A stretch of DNA of 30,185 nt from assembly GCA_038118725.1 (NCBI GenBank), contig JAYOIK010000066.1, forward strand, positions 1 through 30,185, in the 5' to 3' direction. A program made the position numbers and the translations under genes. The notes below the pieces were generated by a model. That model did not search any database. It was not told where the DNA came from and saw nothing but the letters and a program-made list of their open reading frames with translations. Shown piece after piece: positions 16,295 to 24,063 of the stretch (position 1 is the first letter of the stretch; each line of letters begins with the position of its first letter). This DNA is from JADHLJ01 sp038118725 (lineage in GTDB: Bacteria > Pseudomonadota > Alphaproteobacteria > Thalassobaculales > Thalassobaculaceae).

Positions 16295-17503
16295 ATGAAT
16301 TTCGAGATTGATCTGGATCGGTTGAAAACCCTGTTCGGCGAGGGCGCCGGGTGCGAGGCGCCATTGGCGAAGTCGGGAGCCGGGGTCCGGTTTTTCGGGA
16401 TTGATTTGTGGGCCGGGTTAAACGAGCGCCAAGTCAATTTCATGCTGGAAGCCTTGAGCCGCCATCGTCTTCTATGCTTTGCCGGTCAGGCTCTCGACGA
16501 CGACGCGCTGGTTCATTTCGAGCGTTTCGCCAATCACTGGGGCGCGCCGATCCCGCATCCGAGCAATTTTCTCCGGGGCGGTAAACCGGCGCAGCAGGAC
16601 GGCGCGAGCGATGGCGCCATCGAGCTTATCCCCTATGAGAAGCGCCGGGCGGCGGTCGCCGACACGACCCTGCCGGGTCAGGTAAGCTGCCTGCCGCATC
16701 AGTCACCAGCGGTTCTTGTCGCGACGAACCTGCTCGGCGCGGCGGAGACCGGCGGGGTTCGGATAACCAATGGCGAGACCTGGCACACCGATGTCGAGTA
16801 CGAGCCGCTGCCGATCTATGTCTCGATGTTCCTGGTGCATCACATGCCGACCGCGCGCGACGCCGAGGGCGGCACCTGGGTTTCCAAACCCGATCCGAAC
16901 GCGCCGGAACGGTATTTCGAAGGCTCCAGCGCGGAGCTCATGGCCTTGCGCCGGGACCTCCCGCTGAACGGCGGCACGGCCTATGCCGATACCGCCGCGG
17001 CCTTCGAGGCGCTCCCCGCCAAGGAGCAGGCCGACCTCGAGAAAATTCAACTTCGCCGCCGCTTGAACGAGGGGGACGCGGGATTTCTGGCGCCGCTGGT
17101 CCGCGTCGACCCCAGGACCGGCGCCAAATCACTGCATAGCCCGGTTTGGGCGTCACGCCCCCGGATCCGACCGGCCGTCGAGGTCGAGGGGATGACCTTG
17201 GAGGCCTCCCGCGCTTTCCTCGACCGTCTCGAGGCCCATGTCCTTCGCCCTGAGTTCCGTTACCACCATCAGCACGTACCAGGCGACGTGACGATCTGGA
17301 ACAACTACGTGACCCTGCACGCCTCACCGCCGATCAAGACCAATATCGACCGGATCGAGGACGCCCGGCTGCTTTACCGTCTCAGCTCAAAGGGAGAGCC
17401 GGCCCCGGTCTTGCCGCGCCGAGACGACCCGGCTTGGCTGAACACCCATATCGCCGGTGGCTACTCCAGCGCCGCCGAGATCATCACGCGACCCGGCGGC
17501 TGA
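16295..17503 (+). CDS. TauD/TfdA-family Fe(II)/2-oxoglutarate dioxygenase
   Basis: A 402-residue non-heme iron oxygenase, longer than TauD itself (about 280). Iron ligands His164 and Asp166 (TWHTDVEY) and the distal His342 (VTLHASPP) are visible, with Arg362 (LLYRLSSKG) as the likely 2-oxoglutarate contact. GGTAYADTAAAFEALP matches the TauD core. An insert of about 50 residues lies before the HxD motif (roughly 95-160). Such enzymes hydroxylate sulfonates, phosphonates, aryloxyacetates or betaines; the substrate here is not identifiable. It starts 102 bases after the hydantoinase-family gene on the same strand, with AGCGGAG before the ATG. Confidence 0.9.
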   Translation: MNFEIDLDRLKTLFGEGAGCEAPLAKSGAGVRFFGIDLWAGLNERQVNFMLEALSRHRLLCFAGQALDDDALVHFERFANHWGAPIPHPSNFLRGGKPAQQDGASDGAIELIPYEKRRAAVADTTLPGQVSCLPHQSPAVLVATNLLGAAETGGVRITNGETWHTDVEYEPLPIYVSMFLVHHMPTARDAEGGTWVSKPDPNAPERYFEGSSAELMALRRDLPLNGGTAYADTAAAFEALPAKEQADLEKIQLRRRLNEGDAGFLAPLVRVDPRTGAKSLHSPVWASRPRIRPAVEVEGMTLEASRAFLDRLEAHVLRPEFRYHHQHVPGDVTIWNNYVTLHASPPIKTNIDRIEDARLLYRLSSKGEPAPVLPRRDDPAWLNTHIAGGYSSAAEIITRPGG

Positions 17504-17545
17504 AGCGATGAACACGTTCACGGGAGGAGGCCCGGGAAAAGGCGC

Positions 17546-18603
17546 ATGAAATTCGGTATCACGACCTCGAAAATCGATGAAATCGGCATCATCAGTCATG
17601 CCGAGAACCTGGGCTAAGATTTTTGCTGGGTCTCGGATACGCAAATGATCCGCTCCAATCCCTGGGCTGTTCTCGCCTTGGCGGCGTATCAGACCCAGCG
17701 CATTCGGATCGGCACCGGGGTCGCGGTGCCCGGGCTCCGGCTCGCGCCGGTCACCGCCAACGGAATCGCCACCATCAATCGGTTGGCGCCGGGACGCACT
17801 TTCCTCGGAATCGGCACCGGCAATACCGCGATGCGCGCGATGGGCCAAAGGCCGATGGGCGTCAAGGCGTTTGGTGAGTAATCCGGGTGGTAAAAGCCCT
17901 GATCCAGGGCGAGGAAGTGGAATACACCCTCAACGGTATCACCCATCCCATCCAGTTCCATAACCCGGAATTCAACTATATCGATGTCGAGCATCCGATC
18001 CCGATCCATGTCGGCGGGTTCGGGCCGAGGGCGCAAGCGCTGGCCGGCGAGTTGGGAGACGGCTTGATCACCGGTATCCCACGCGGCGGCGCCATTCCCC
18101 AGGCACTGGCCAATGTCCGCGAGGGCGCGGCGCGGGTCGGGCGCTCCCTGGACGGTTTCGAGACCTTCGCGCTAGTCAACATCCTGATGCTGGAACCAGG
18201 TCAAAAACTGACCGACGAGGCGGTGATCCAGCAATGCGGCTCGGCGATCATGGCCAATGTGCATTTTCTAGTGGATTGGGTGAAGGAAACCGGCAATCCG
18301 CCGCCCGATTACATGGCCCCGTTCTGGGACGAATATATCGACTTCCACACCAAGCGCGGCACCGAACGCGCGCATATGAAGCTGCATCAGAGCCACTACA
18401 GCTTCCTCGACCCCGAGGAGGCACGGTTCATCACCCCGGAGATGATCAAGACCTTCACCATCGCCGGCCAGCCGGAGGAGATGGTCGAGCAACTGCGCTC
18501 CTTGGAGCGCCAGGGCCTCGACGCCATCAACTTCATTCCACCGCTGGACCAGGCCTATCGACTGATCGAGGATTTCGCCCGCAAGGTGATCGACAGGGTG
18601 TAG
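17546..18603 (+). pseudogene. Luciferase-like (LLM) flavin monooxygenase, broken twice
   Basis: The open pieces together encode an LLM-class flavin-dependent oxidoreductase of about 352 residues: MKFGITTSKIDEIG, SNPWAVLALAAYQTQRIRIG, the nucleotide region LGIGTGNTAMRAMG and, in the third piece, HPIPIHVGGFGPRAQALAGE. An in-frame TAA at 17615-17617 replaces the expected tyrosine in the GYDFCWVSD segment. A one-base loss near 17878-17881 (GAG TA ATC, where GAG TAY ATC is expected) then moves the frame for the rest of the gene. A good ribosome site (GGGAAAAGG) precedes the ATG. It is downstream of the TauD-family gene and was probably the flavin oxygenase of the same pathway. Confidence 0.85.
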
Positions 18604-18625
18604 GAACCCGCGGGACCGGCTCTAC

Positions 18626-21600
18626 CTACTCCGCCGCCGCCTGATGCGCGCTCGCGAGTTGTCGCGAAACCAAGGTCGCGTAGAGACCACCGGCGGCCAA
18701 GAGCTCGTCATGGGTTCCGCTCTCCATCAGACGACCTTCCTCCAACACGACGATCTTGTCGGCATCCCTGATGGTCGACAGACGGTGCGCGATGACGACG
18801 GTCGTGCGTTCGGCCTTCAAGACATCCAACGCCCGGCGCACCGCTGCTTCGTTGACCGCGTCGAGATGGCTTGTCGCCTCGTCCAGGATCAGGATCGGCG
18901 CGTCCTTCAGGAAAGCGCGCGCGATGGCGACCCGCTGGCGCTGACCGCCGGACAGGCTGGTGCCCCGCTCTCCAACCATGGTCTCCAATCCCTCTGGAAG
19001 CGTCTCGATCAGCGAGCCCAGGGCCGCGTGGTTAAGAGCGGCGTCCAACTCCGCCTCGCTCGCCTCGGGTCGGGCGATCATCACATTGGCGCGCAAGGTG
19101 TCATTGAAGAGATAGGTGTCCTGGGCCACCAGCGCGATACGCCCGCGTAAATCATCGAGCTTGTAGTCCCGCAAATCGGTGCCGTTGAGCGAGACACGGC
19201 CACTATCGGGATCCCAGAACCGCATCAGCAGCTGCGCCGTGGTGGTCTTTCCCGCGCCCGAGGTGCCGACCAAGGCCACGGTCTGGCCGGACGGAATCTC
19301 GAAACTCACATTCTCCAACGCCCGGCGTCCCTGGCCGGGATAGGTGAAGCTCACGGCTTCCAGTGACAGCCCCGCCGCCCCGGCATGCACCTCCGGCGCG
19401 CCGGGTCCGTCGGTTACGGGAATGGGCTCGTTCTCAAGGGCGTAATACCGTCGGGTCGCGCCGAGGGTATCGGCGAGTTGCCGACCGATCTGGGCGATCT
19501 CGGAGACCGGCAGGAACGCCGCCATCGCCAGCAAGGTGATCAAGGGCAGAATGCCGGGGTCGATCGCGCCGGAACCGGCAAGCGACGCGCCGGTCACCAC
19601 CACCGCCAAGCCGCCGAGCCCGGTAAAGATCTCCAACAAGCTCTGTTGCTTGGTCAGCTCGCCAAAGAACGGGAGCCGGAGGGCGATGTGATGATCGGCC
19701 AGGCGGTCGAAGCCTTCCGCCCGGCGTTTCTCGTCCTGGAAGGTCACGACCTCGCCCAGCCCCTGAACCGAATCCACGGCGAAGGCTCCAAGCTCGCCCG
19801 CCGCCTCGCGCGCCTTCGAGCCGAGCCGGTCGACCTTGCCGCGCATCAGGAACGGGCTCAGTCCAACCGCCGCCAGGAACGGGATTAGCGCCAGCGCGAT
19901 CCACAGGCTTTGAACGCCGAGGAACCAGACGACGAGCGCCGGCACCAGGACCGCGACAAAGGCCGGAGCCACGGTATGGGCGAAGAAATACTCGATCAGC
20001 TCAATGTCGTGGGTGGCGAGACTCATCAAATCGCCGGTCCTGCGGCGCACGAGATAGGCAGGCGCCAAGGCATCGAGCTTGCGAAAGGCGTCGACCCGCA
20101 TCTCGGCCAGCAGACGGAACGCCATGTCATGGGCGACCCAGGACTCGAGCCAATGGACGATCCCCGCCATCGGCGCCAGCACCCAGAGCCAGATCAGATA
20201 CTGGTCGTAGGGCGTGCCGTTCTTCAGGTTGAGCACGATAAGCGCGCTCGCGACACCGACACCGATAAAGGCGAGCACCCGGACCACGCCGAAGATGAAG
20301 GTAAGACCCAACCGACCCTTCCAAGGCATGATCACGCCCATCAACGCGGTGACCACCTGGAACCAGTTCAAGCCCTCGGCCTTGATCACGCCCTCGGTCA
20401 TCGGGCGCTTGGCCCCGCCCGGTGTCGAGTCCAAGGTCTCGGTCGCCGGCCTCTCGGCGGCGGCTGGGGTTATCACCACGTCGTCGACCCGTTTCGACTC
20501 CCGCGCTTGTTCCCGCATCAAGGAGGCGTAGACACCGCCCGTCTTCATCAACTCGGCGTGTTTTCCGGTCTCCGCGACCTGTCCCTGGTCGAGTACGATA
20601 ATCCGATCACAGTCGATCACGCTGGACAGGCGATGCGCCAGGATCAGCGTCGTGCGTCCCTTCATCAGGCGGTCCAGCGCTTCCTGGATTACCGCCTCGT
20701 TCTCGGCGTCAACGGCGGAGAGCGCCTCGTCGAGGACCAGGATCGGGGTATCGCGCAGAACCGCCCGGGCGATGGCGACGCGTTGGCGTTGGCCACCGGA
20801 AAGCTTGATGCCCTTCTCGCCGATCACCGTGTCATAGCCCTCGGGCAGGCCGGAGATGAAGCCGTGGATATTGGCGGCCTTGGCGGCGGCGATTACCTCG
20901 GCCTCGTCGGCGTCGGGCCGCCCCATGCGGATGTTCTCGCCGATCGTGCCGTGGAACAGGAAAGTGTCCTGATTGACGACCGATATATCGCGCCGGATCT
21001 GCTCGAAACTCAGTTCCCGAAGGTCGATGCCGCCGAGGGTGACGCGTCCCTCCTCCGGATCGAAGAAGCGCAACAGCATCCGCACCACCGAGGACTTGCC
21101 GCAGCCGCTGGGGCCGACCACGCCGATCCGTTCTCCCGCCGCGACCGAGAAACTCAAGCCCTGATGCACCAGACGACGGGCGTCGGGATAGCGAAAGACG
21201 ACATCCTCGAAAGCGATCGAGGGCTCCAGGGTCTCGGCCGTCGGATTGGCGGGCCTGTCCTCGACATCCGAGGTCGCGTCGAGGATCGCGTAGATCCCCT
21301 GGGCCGCCGACATGCCGACCATGCCCTGGTGCAGGACATTGCGCAGCTCGCGCATGGGCCGGAAGATCTCGACCCCCATCATCAGAATGATCAGCAGACC
21401 CGCCAGTTCCATCTCGCCGGTTCCGACCCGATGCGCGCCCAATACCAGTCCCGCCGCCGCGCCGATGGTGATGGCGCAGTCGGTAATCCCGCGCGAGAGC
21501 ACGTTGGTGCCGAGAACCCACATGGTGCGCTGAAACAGATCCCGGGCCTTGAAGGCCAGGGAATCGGCGCGCGGTCCGCTCTGGCCGAAAGCCTTCAGGG

Positions 21601-22219
21601 TCGCCAGGCCCTGGATGGAATCCAGAAACTCGGCGGCGAAACTGGCGTAGGAAACCTGTCGGCTCTTGGAGTTCTTGACGTCGAAGCTGTGCCACGCGGC
21701 GGGAAGCAACAGCGCCACCATCGCGAAACCGAACAGCACCGCCGCGACGGGCAGATCGATCCAGGCAACGAATGCGAAGATGAACAGAGGTGTCAGGAAC
21801 GAGACCATCAGTTGCGGCAGATACTGACCGAAATAGGTCTCCAACTGTTCCACGCCGTCGACCAGCGAAAGCGTCAGCGCGCCCGAGCGTTGCTTGCCCG
21901 CATAGGCCGGTCCCAGCGCCGCGATCCGGTCGAACAAGGTGCGCCGAAGGTGCTTTTGCACCTTGGCGGCGGTTTCGTGCGCGACCATGGTGCGCCAATG
22001 CTCGAACACCCCGCGCAGGATCATGACGACGGCAATGGCGATGATCGGCGTGGTCAGCTCGGCCAAGCCGTCGCCGGCGAAAACCCGCCCGATCAGCCAG
22101 CCGAGCAACGCCAAGCGCGCGACTCCGAGCCCGGCGGCGCACAATCCGATCAGCATCGAGAAGAAAATGCGCCCACGCACCCCCTCGGTGAAACTCCACA
22201 AACGCGTTTCCAGATGCAT
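18626..22219 (-). CDS. Tandem-fused ABC exporter (CydD-like and CydC-like halves)
   Basis: A single 1197-residue polypeptide containing two complete half-transporters. Half 1: membrane domain about residues 1-310, Walker A GPSGCGKSS near 367, signature LSGGQRQRVAIARA near 472, Walker B LVLDEALSAVD, H-loop LAHRLSS. Half 2: membrane domain about 640-930, Walker A GTSGAGKTT near 983, LSGGQRQR near 1086, LILDEATSHLD, IAHRLST. A charged linker joins them at about 585-640. Both nucleotide sites look catalytically complete. Half 1 resembles CydD and half 2 CydC, the heterodimeric thiol/heme exporter, but the cargo is not shown. AGAGGG upstream supports the ATG at 22219. No cydAB genes are in view. 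Confidence 0.9.
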   Translation of the reverse strand: MHLETRLWSFTEGVRGRIFFSMLIGLCAAGLGVARLALLGWLIGRVFAGDGLAELTTPIIAIAVVMILRGVFEHWRTMVAHETAAKVQKHLRRTLFDRIAALGPAYAGKQRSGALTLSLVDGVEQLETYFGQYLPQLMVSFLTPLFIFAFVAWIDLPVAAVLFGFAMVALLLPAAWHSFDVKNSKSRQVSYASFAAEFLDSIQGLATLKAFGQSGPRADSLAFKARDLFQRTMWVLGTNVLSRGITDCAITIGAAAGLVLGAHRVGTGEMELAGLLIILMMGVEIFRPMRELRNVLHQGMVGMSAAQGIYAILDATSDVEDRPANPTAETLEPSIAFEDVVFRYPDARRLVHQGLSFSVAAGERIGVVGPSGCGKSSVVRMLLRFFDPEEGRVTLGGIDLRELSFEQIRRDISVVNQDTFLFHGTIGENIRMGRPDADEAEVIAAAKAANIHGFISGLPEGYDTVIGEKGIKLSGGQRQRVAIARAVLRDTPILVLDEALSAVDAENEAVIQEALDRLMKGRTTLILAHRLSSVIDCDRIIVLDQGQVAETGKHAELMKTGGVYASLMREQARESKRVDDVVITPAAAERPATETLDSTPGGAKRPMTEGVIKAEGLNWFQVVTALMGVIMPWKGRLGLTFIFGVVRVLAFIGVGVASALIVLNLKNGTPYDQYLIWLWVLAPMAGIVHWLESWVAHDMAFRLLAEMRVDAFRKLDALAPAYLVRRRTGDLMSLATHDIELIEYFFAHTVAPAFVAVLVPALVVWFLGVQSLWIALALIPFLAAVGLSPFLMRGKVDRLGSKAREAAGELGAFAVDSVQGLGEVVTFQDEKRRAEGFDRLADHHIALRLPFFGELTKQQSLLEIFTGLGGLAVVVTGASLAGSGAIDPGILPLITLLAMAAFLPVSEIAQIGRQLADTLGATRRYYALENEPIPVTDGPGAPEVHAGAAGLSLEAVSFTYPGQGRRALENVSFEIPSGQTVALVGTSGAGKTTTAQLLMRFWDPDSGRVSLNGTDLRDYKLDDLRGRIALVAQDTYLFNDTLRANVMIARPEASEAELDAALNHAALGSLIETLPEGLETMVGERGTSLSGGQRQRVAIARAFLKDAPILILDEATSHLDAVNEAAVRRALDVLKAERTTVVIAHRLSTIRDADKIVVLEEGRLMESGTHDELLAAGGLYATLVSRQLASAHQAAAE

Positions 22220-22299
22220 GACGGACCCTCTCGGCGGAACGGACGGGGCGAGTATAGCGCCGCGATCGGCGAGGGGCACGCGATCGCTTCTAATCGGCA

Positions 22300-22319
22300 C
22301 GGTTAGGCAAGCTTAACCG
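22300..22319. promoter_or_regulatory. Small dyad in the ABC exporter/VOC divergent region
   Basis: CGGTTA (22300-22305) and TAACCG (22314-22319) form a perfect 6-bp dyad with an 8-base centre, midway between the two divergent genes. It could be an operator, but such short dyads are expected by chance. I see no convincing promoter hexamers in this 178-base region. Confidence 0.2.
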
Positions 22320-22397
22320 CCCCACGCATTTCCCTCCGCCAGCACCCATGCTAGGAAATCATCCAACCACAACCTCCACCGACGGAAGGCCGTCCCG

Positions 22398-23279
22398 ATG
22401 AGCTGGTATATCCATCACGTGAACCTTGAAGCCCATGAAGTGCGGGAGACCGCGGCTTTCTTCCGCGACATCGTCGGCCTGGAGGAAGGCACCTGGACCT
22501 ATCCCAAACACACTGGAAAGGTCGGTCACAACCCCGACACCCTCGCCTATTTCGGAACCGAGAACCGCGGGCTCCATATCGTGAAGGCGATCACCAGCTT
22601 CGCCGCCGATAACGGCTTCATCCATAACCCGACGATCGGCGGCCACCACGCGATCTGCGTTCCCGACGTCCTGGCGGTCAAGCAACGCCTGGAGGCGGCG
22701 GGCGTGGTGGTCTCCGATGCCGGTGTCTACGCCATGGCCGGGATGCATCAGATCTATTGCTATGATCCGTCCTCGAATGTGGTCGAGATCAACCAGGTCA
22801 CCGACCCGATCGCCGGTGCCGGTCCGGTCGAGGGCGCGGTGCATCCGGTCCGCAAGGAACCCGGCGACTGGTACATCCATCACGTCAATCGCCAGGCCCA
22901 TGACGTGCCCAAGACGGCGGCGTTCTACAGCGATCTCATCGGCATGGAGCCGGGCATATTCGAAACCCCGGGCGCGGACCAGGTCGGGGATTTCGACCGC
23001 TCGAACCAATCGCTGGCGGTATTCGGACCCGAGAACCGCGGCCTCCATCTGGTGCGCGGCATGGCGACCTTCCATGTCGACAACAACCTGATGCACAACC
23101 CCACCTTCGGCGGCCACGTGGCGATCACCGTGCCCAGCGTCGAGGCGGTGATGAAGCGGATGACCAAGGCCGGCCACCTCTATTCCGACGCCGGCACCTA
23201 CGCCATGGCCGGCATGCATCAGGTCTATACCTTCGATCCATCGATGAACTTCATCGAGATCAACCAAGAGGTTGGCTAG
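22398..23279 (+). CDS. Two-domain VOC (glyoxalase/dioxygenase fold) protein
   Basis: A 293-residue protein made of two tandem VOC domains (about 1-135 and 155-293) that are clearly internal duplicates: WYIHHVN at residues 3 and 158, ENRGLH, FIHNPT/LMHNPT and YAMAGMHQ occur in both. Probable metal ligands are His7, His60 and Glu130 in domain 1 and His162, His217 and Glu287 in domain 2, so both sites could bind metal. The layout resembles extradiol dioxygenases and fosfomycin/glyoxalase-type enzymes. GGAAGG eight bases before the ATG supports the start. It is divergent from the ABC exporter; the substrate is unknown. Confidence 0.88.
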   Translation: MSWYIHHVNLEAHEVRETAAFFRDIVGLEEGTWTYPKHTGKVGHNPDTLAYFGTENRGLHIVKAITSFAADNGFIHNPTIGGHHAICVPDVLAVKQRLEAAGVVVSDAGVYAMAGMHQIYCYDPSSNVVEINQVTDPIAGAGPVEGAVHPVRKEPGDWYIHHVNRQAHDVPKTAAFYSDLIGMEPGIFETPGADQVGDFDRSNQSLAVFGPENRGLHLVRGMATFHVDNNLMHNPTFGGHVAITVPSVEAVMKRMTKAGHLYSDAGTYAMAGMHQVYTFDPSMNFIEINQEVG

Positions 23280-23363
23280 AAGGCGAGACAGTCGCCCCTC
23301 GACTTTCGCCCCTGTCAACCGTCGCCCTAGCGAAAGGCAGAGGGCTCTTTTCGCTCCTGTCAA

Positions 23364-23502
23364 CCGTCGCCCTGGCGAAAGGCAGGGCCAAGCACCGGAG
23401 ATTGCCTCGGGAACCTGCCGTTGACTGGCGAACGCGGCCGACATAGGCGACCGGATACGCGGCGATATCGCGACACGGCCCTGCCTTTCGCCAGGGCGAC
23501 GG
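23364..23502. repeat. Inverted-repeat element, copy A (26-bp arms)
   Basis: The left arm is 23364-23389 and the right arm is 23477-23502, perfectly complementary, with 87 bases between. The core of each arm (GCCCTGGCGAAAGGCAGGGC) is itself partly self-complementary (GCCCTG/CAGGGC), so it can form both a large cruciform and small hairpins, like REP/BIME or MITE-type elements. Confidence 0.85.
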
Positions 23503-23669
23503 GAAAGGATGGCGTGGGCGATGTTTTCCAACACCGTCCCCATCGTCTCCTCGAGCAGGCGGGAACCTCATCCCGGTTGGCGCAAGGCCGGTTTGCCCCG
23601 GCTTTCAAAGGCCTCCGCATGCGCAAAGGCGACGGAAAGAGGAATCCATTCGACTTTCGCCCCTGTCAA

Positions 23670-23806
23670 CCGTCGCCCTGGCGAAAGGCAGGGCCCAGCG
23701 CCGGACGCGGCCAAGGCATCCCGCCGTTGACTGGCGACCGTGGCCGACACTGGCGACCGGATACGCGGCGATATCGCGACACGGCCCTGCCTTTCGCCAG
23801 GGCGAC
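23670..23806. repeat. Inverted-repeat element, copy B (right arm cut by the gap)
   Basis: The left arm is 23670-23695; the right arm starts at 23783 and is interrupted by the N run after 24 of its 26 bases, with the last two bases (GG) present right after the gap. The centre is again 87 bases but differs at many positions from copy A. Confidence 0.8.
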
Positions 23807-23906
23807 NNNNNNNNNNNNNNNNNNNNNNNNNNNNNNNNNNNNNNNNNNNNNNNNNNNNNNNNNNNNNNNNNNNNNNNNNNNNNNNNNNNNNNNNNNNNNN
23901 NNNNNN
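23807..23906. other. Assembly gap (100 N) inside the repeat
   Basis: If the N run is removed, the spacing between matching points of the two repeat copies is exactly 306 bases on both sides of the gap. The gap is therefore probably of zero length, although further repeat units could be hidden. Confidence 0.95.
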
Positions 23907-24063
23907 GGGAAAGGATGGCGTGGGCGATGTTTTCGAACACCGCCCCCTCGTCTCCTCGAGCAGGCGGGGACCTCTTTCCGGTTGGCGCAAGTCCCACTTT
24001 CCCCGGCTTTCGGAGGCCTGCGCGTGCGCGAAGGCGACGGGAACATCTCCAGCCGCGTTTAGC

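Larger units (their letters stand above)
23300..24045. repeat. Two tandem copies of a 306-bp non-coding repeat with inverted arms
   Basis: The 784-base stretch between the VOC gene and the cyclase gene has no supported gene. It holds two copies of a unit with a period of 306 bases, starting near 23345 and 23651, plus an extra 45-base partial copy at 23300-23344. Each unit carries perfect 26-bp inverted arms with an 87-base centre, then a shared tail of about 135 bases (from 23503 and from 23909). The centres differ while the arms are identical. Reading frames here are low-complexity by-products of the repeat. Confidence 0.85.

Noticed and set aside
17887..18603. A stand-alone gene starting at GTG 17887
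   Set aside because: It lacks a ribosome site and the N-terminal half of the LLM fold, which is present just upstream in another frame; better explained as one broken gene.
19910..22306. A 798-residue plus-strand open frame opposite the ABC exporter
   Set aside because: It is rich in Arg, Gly, His and Asp, has no recognisable domain and mirrors a well-supported gene on the other strand; a GC-rich codon shadow.
23300..24045. CRISPR array or phage attachment site
   Set aside because: Only two long units with diverged centres, no short regular repeats with unique spacers, and no cas or integrase genes nearby.
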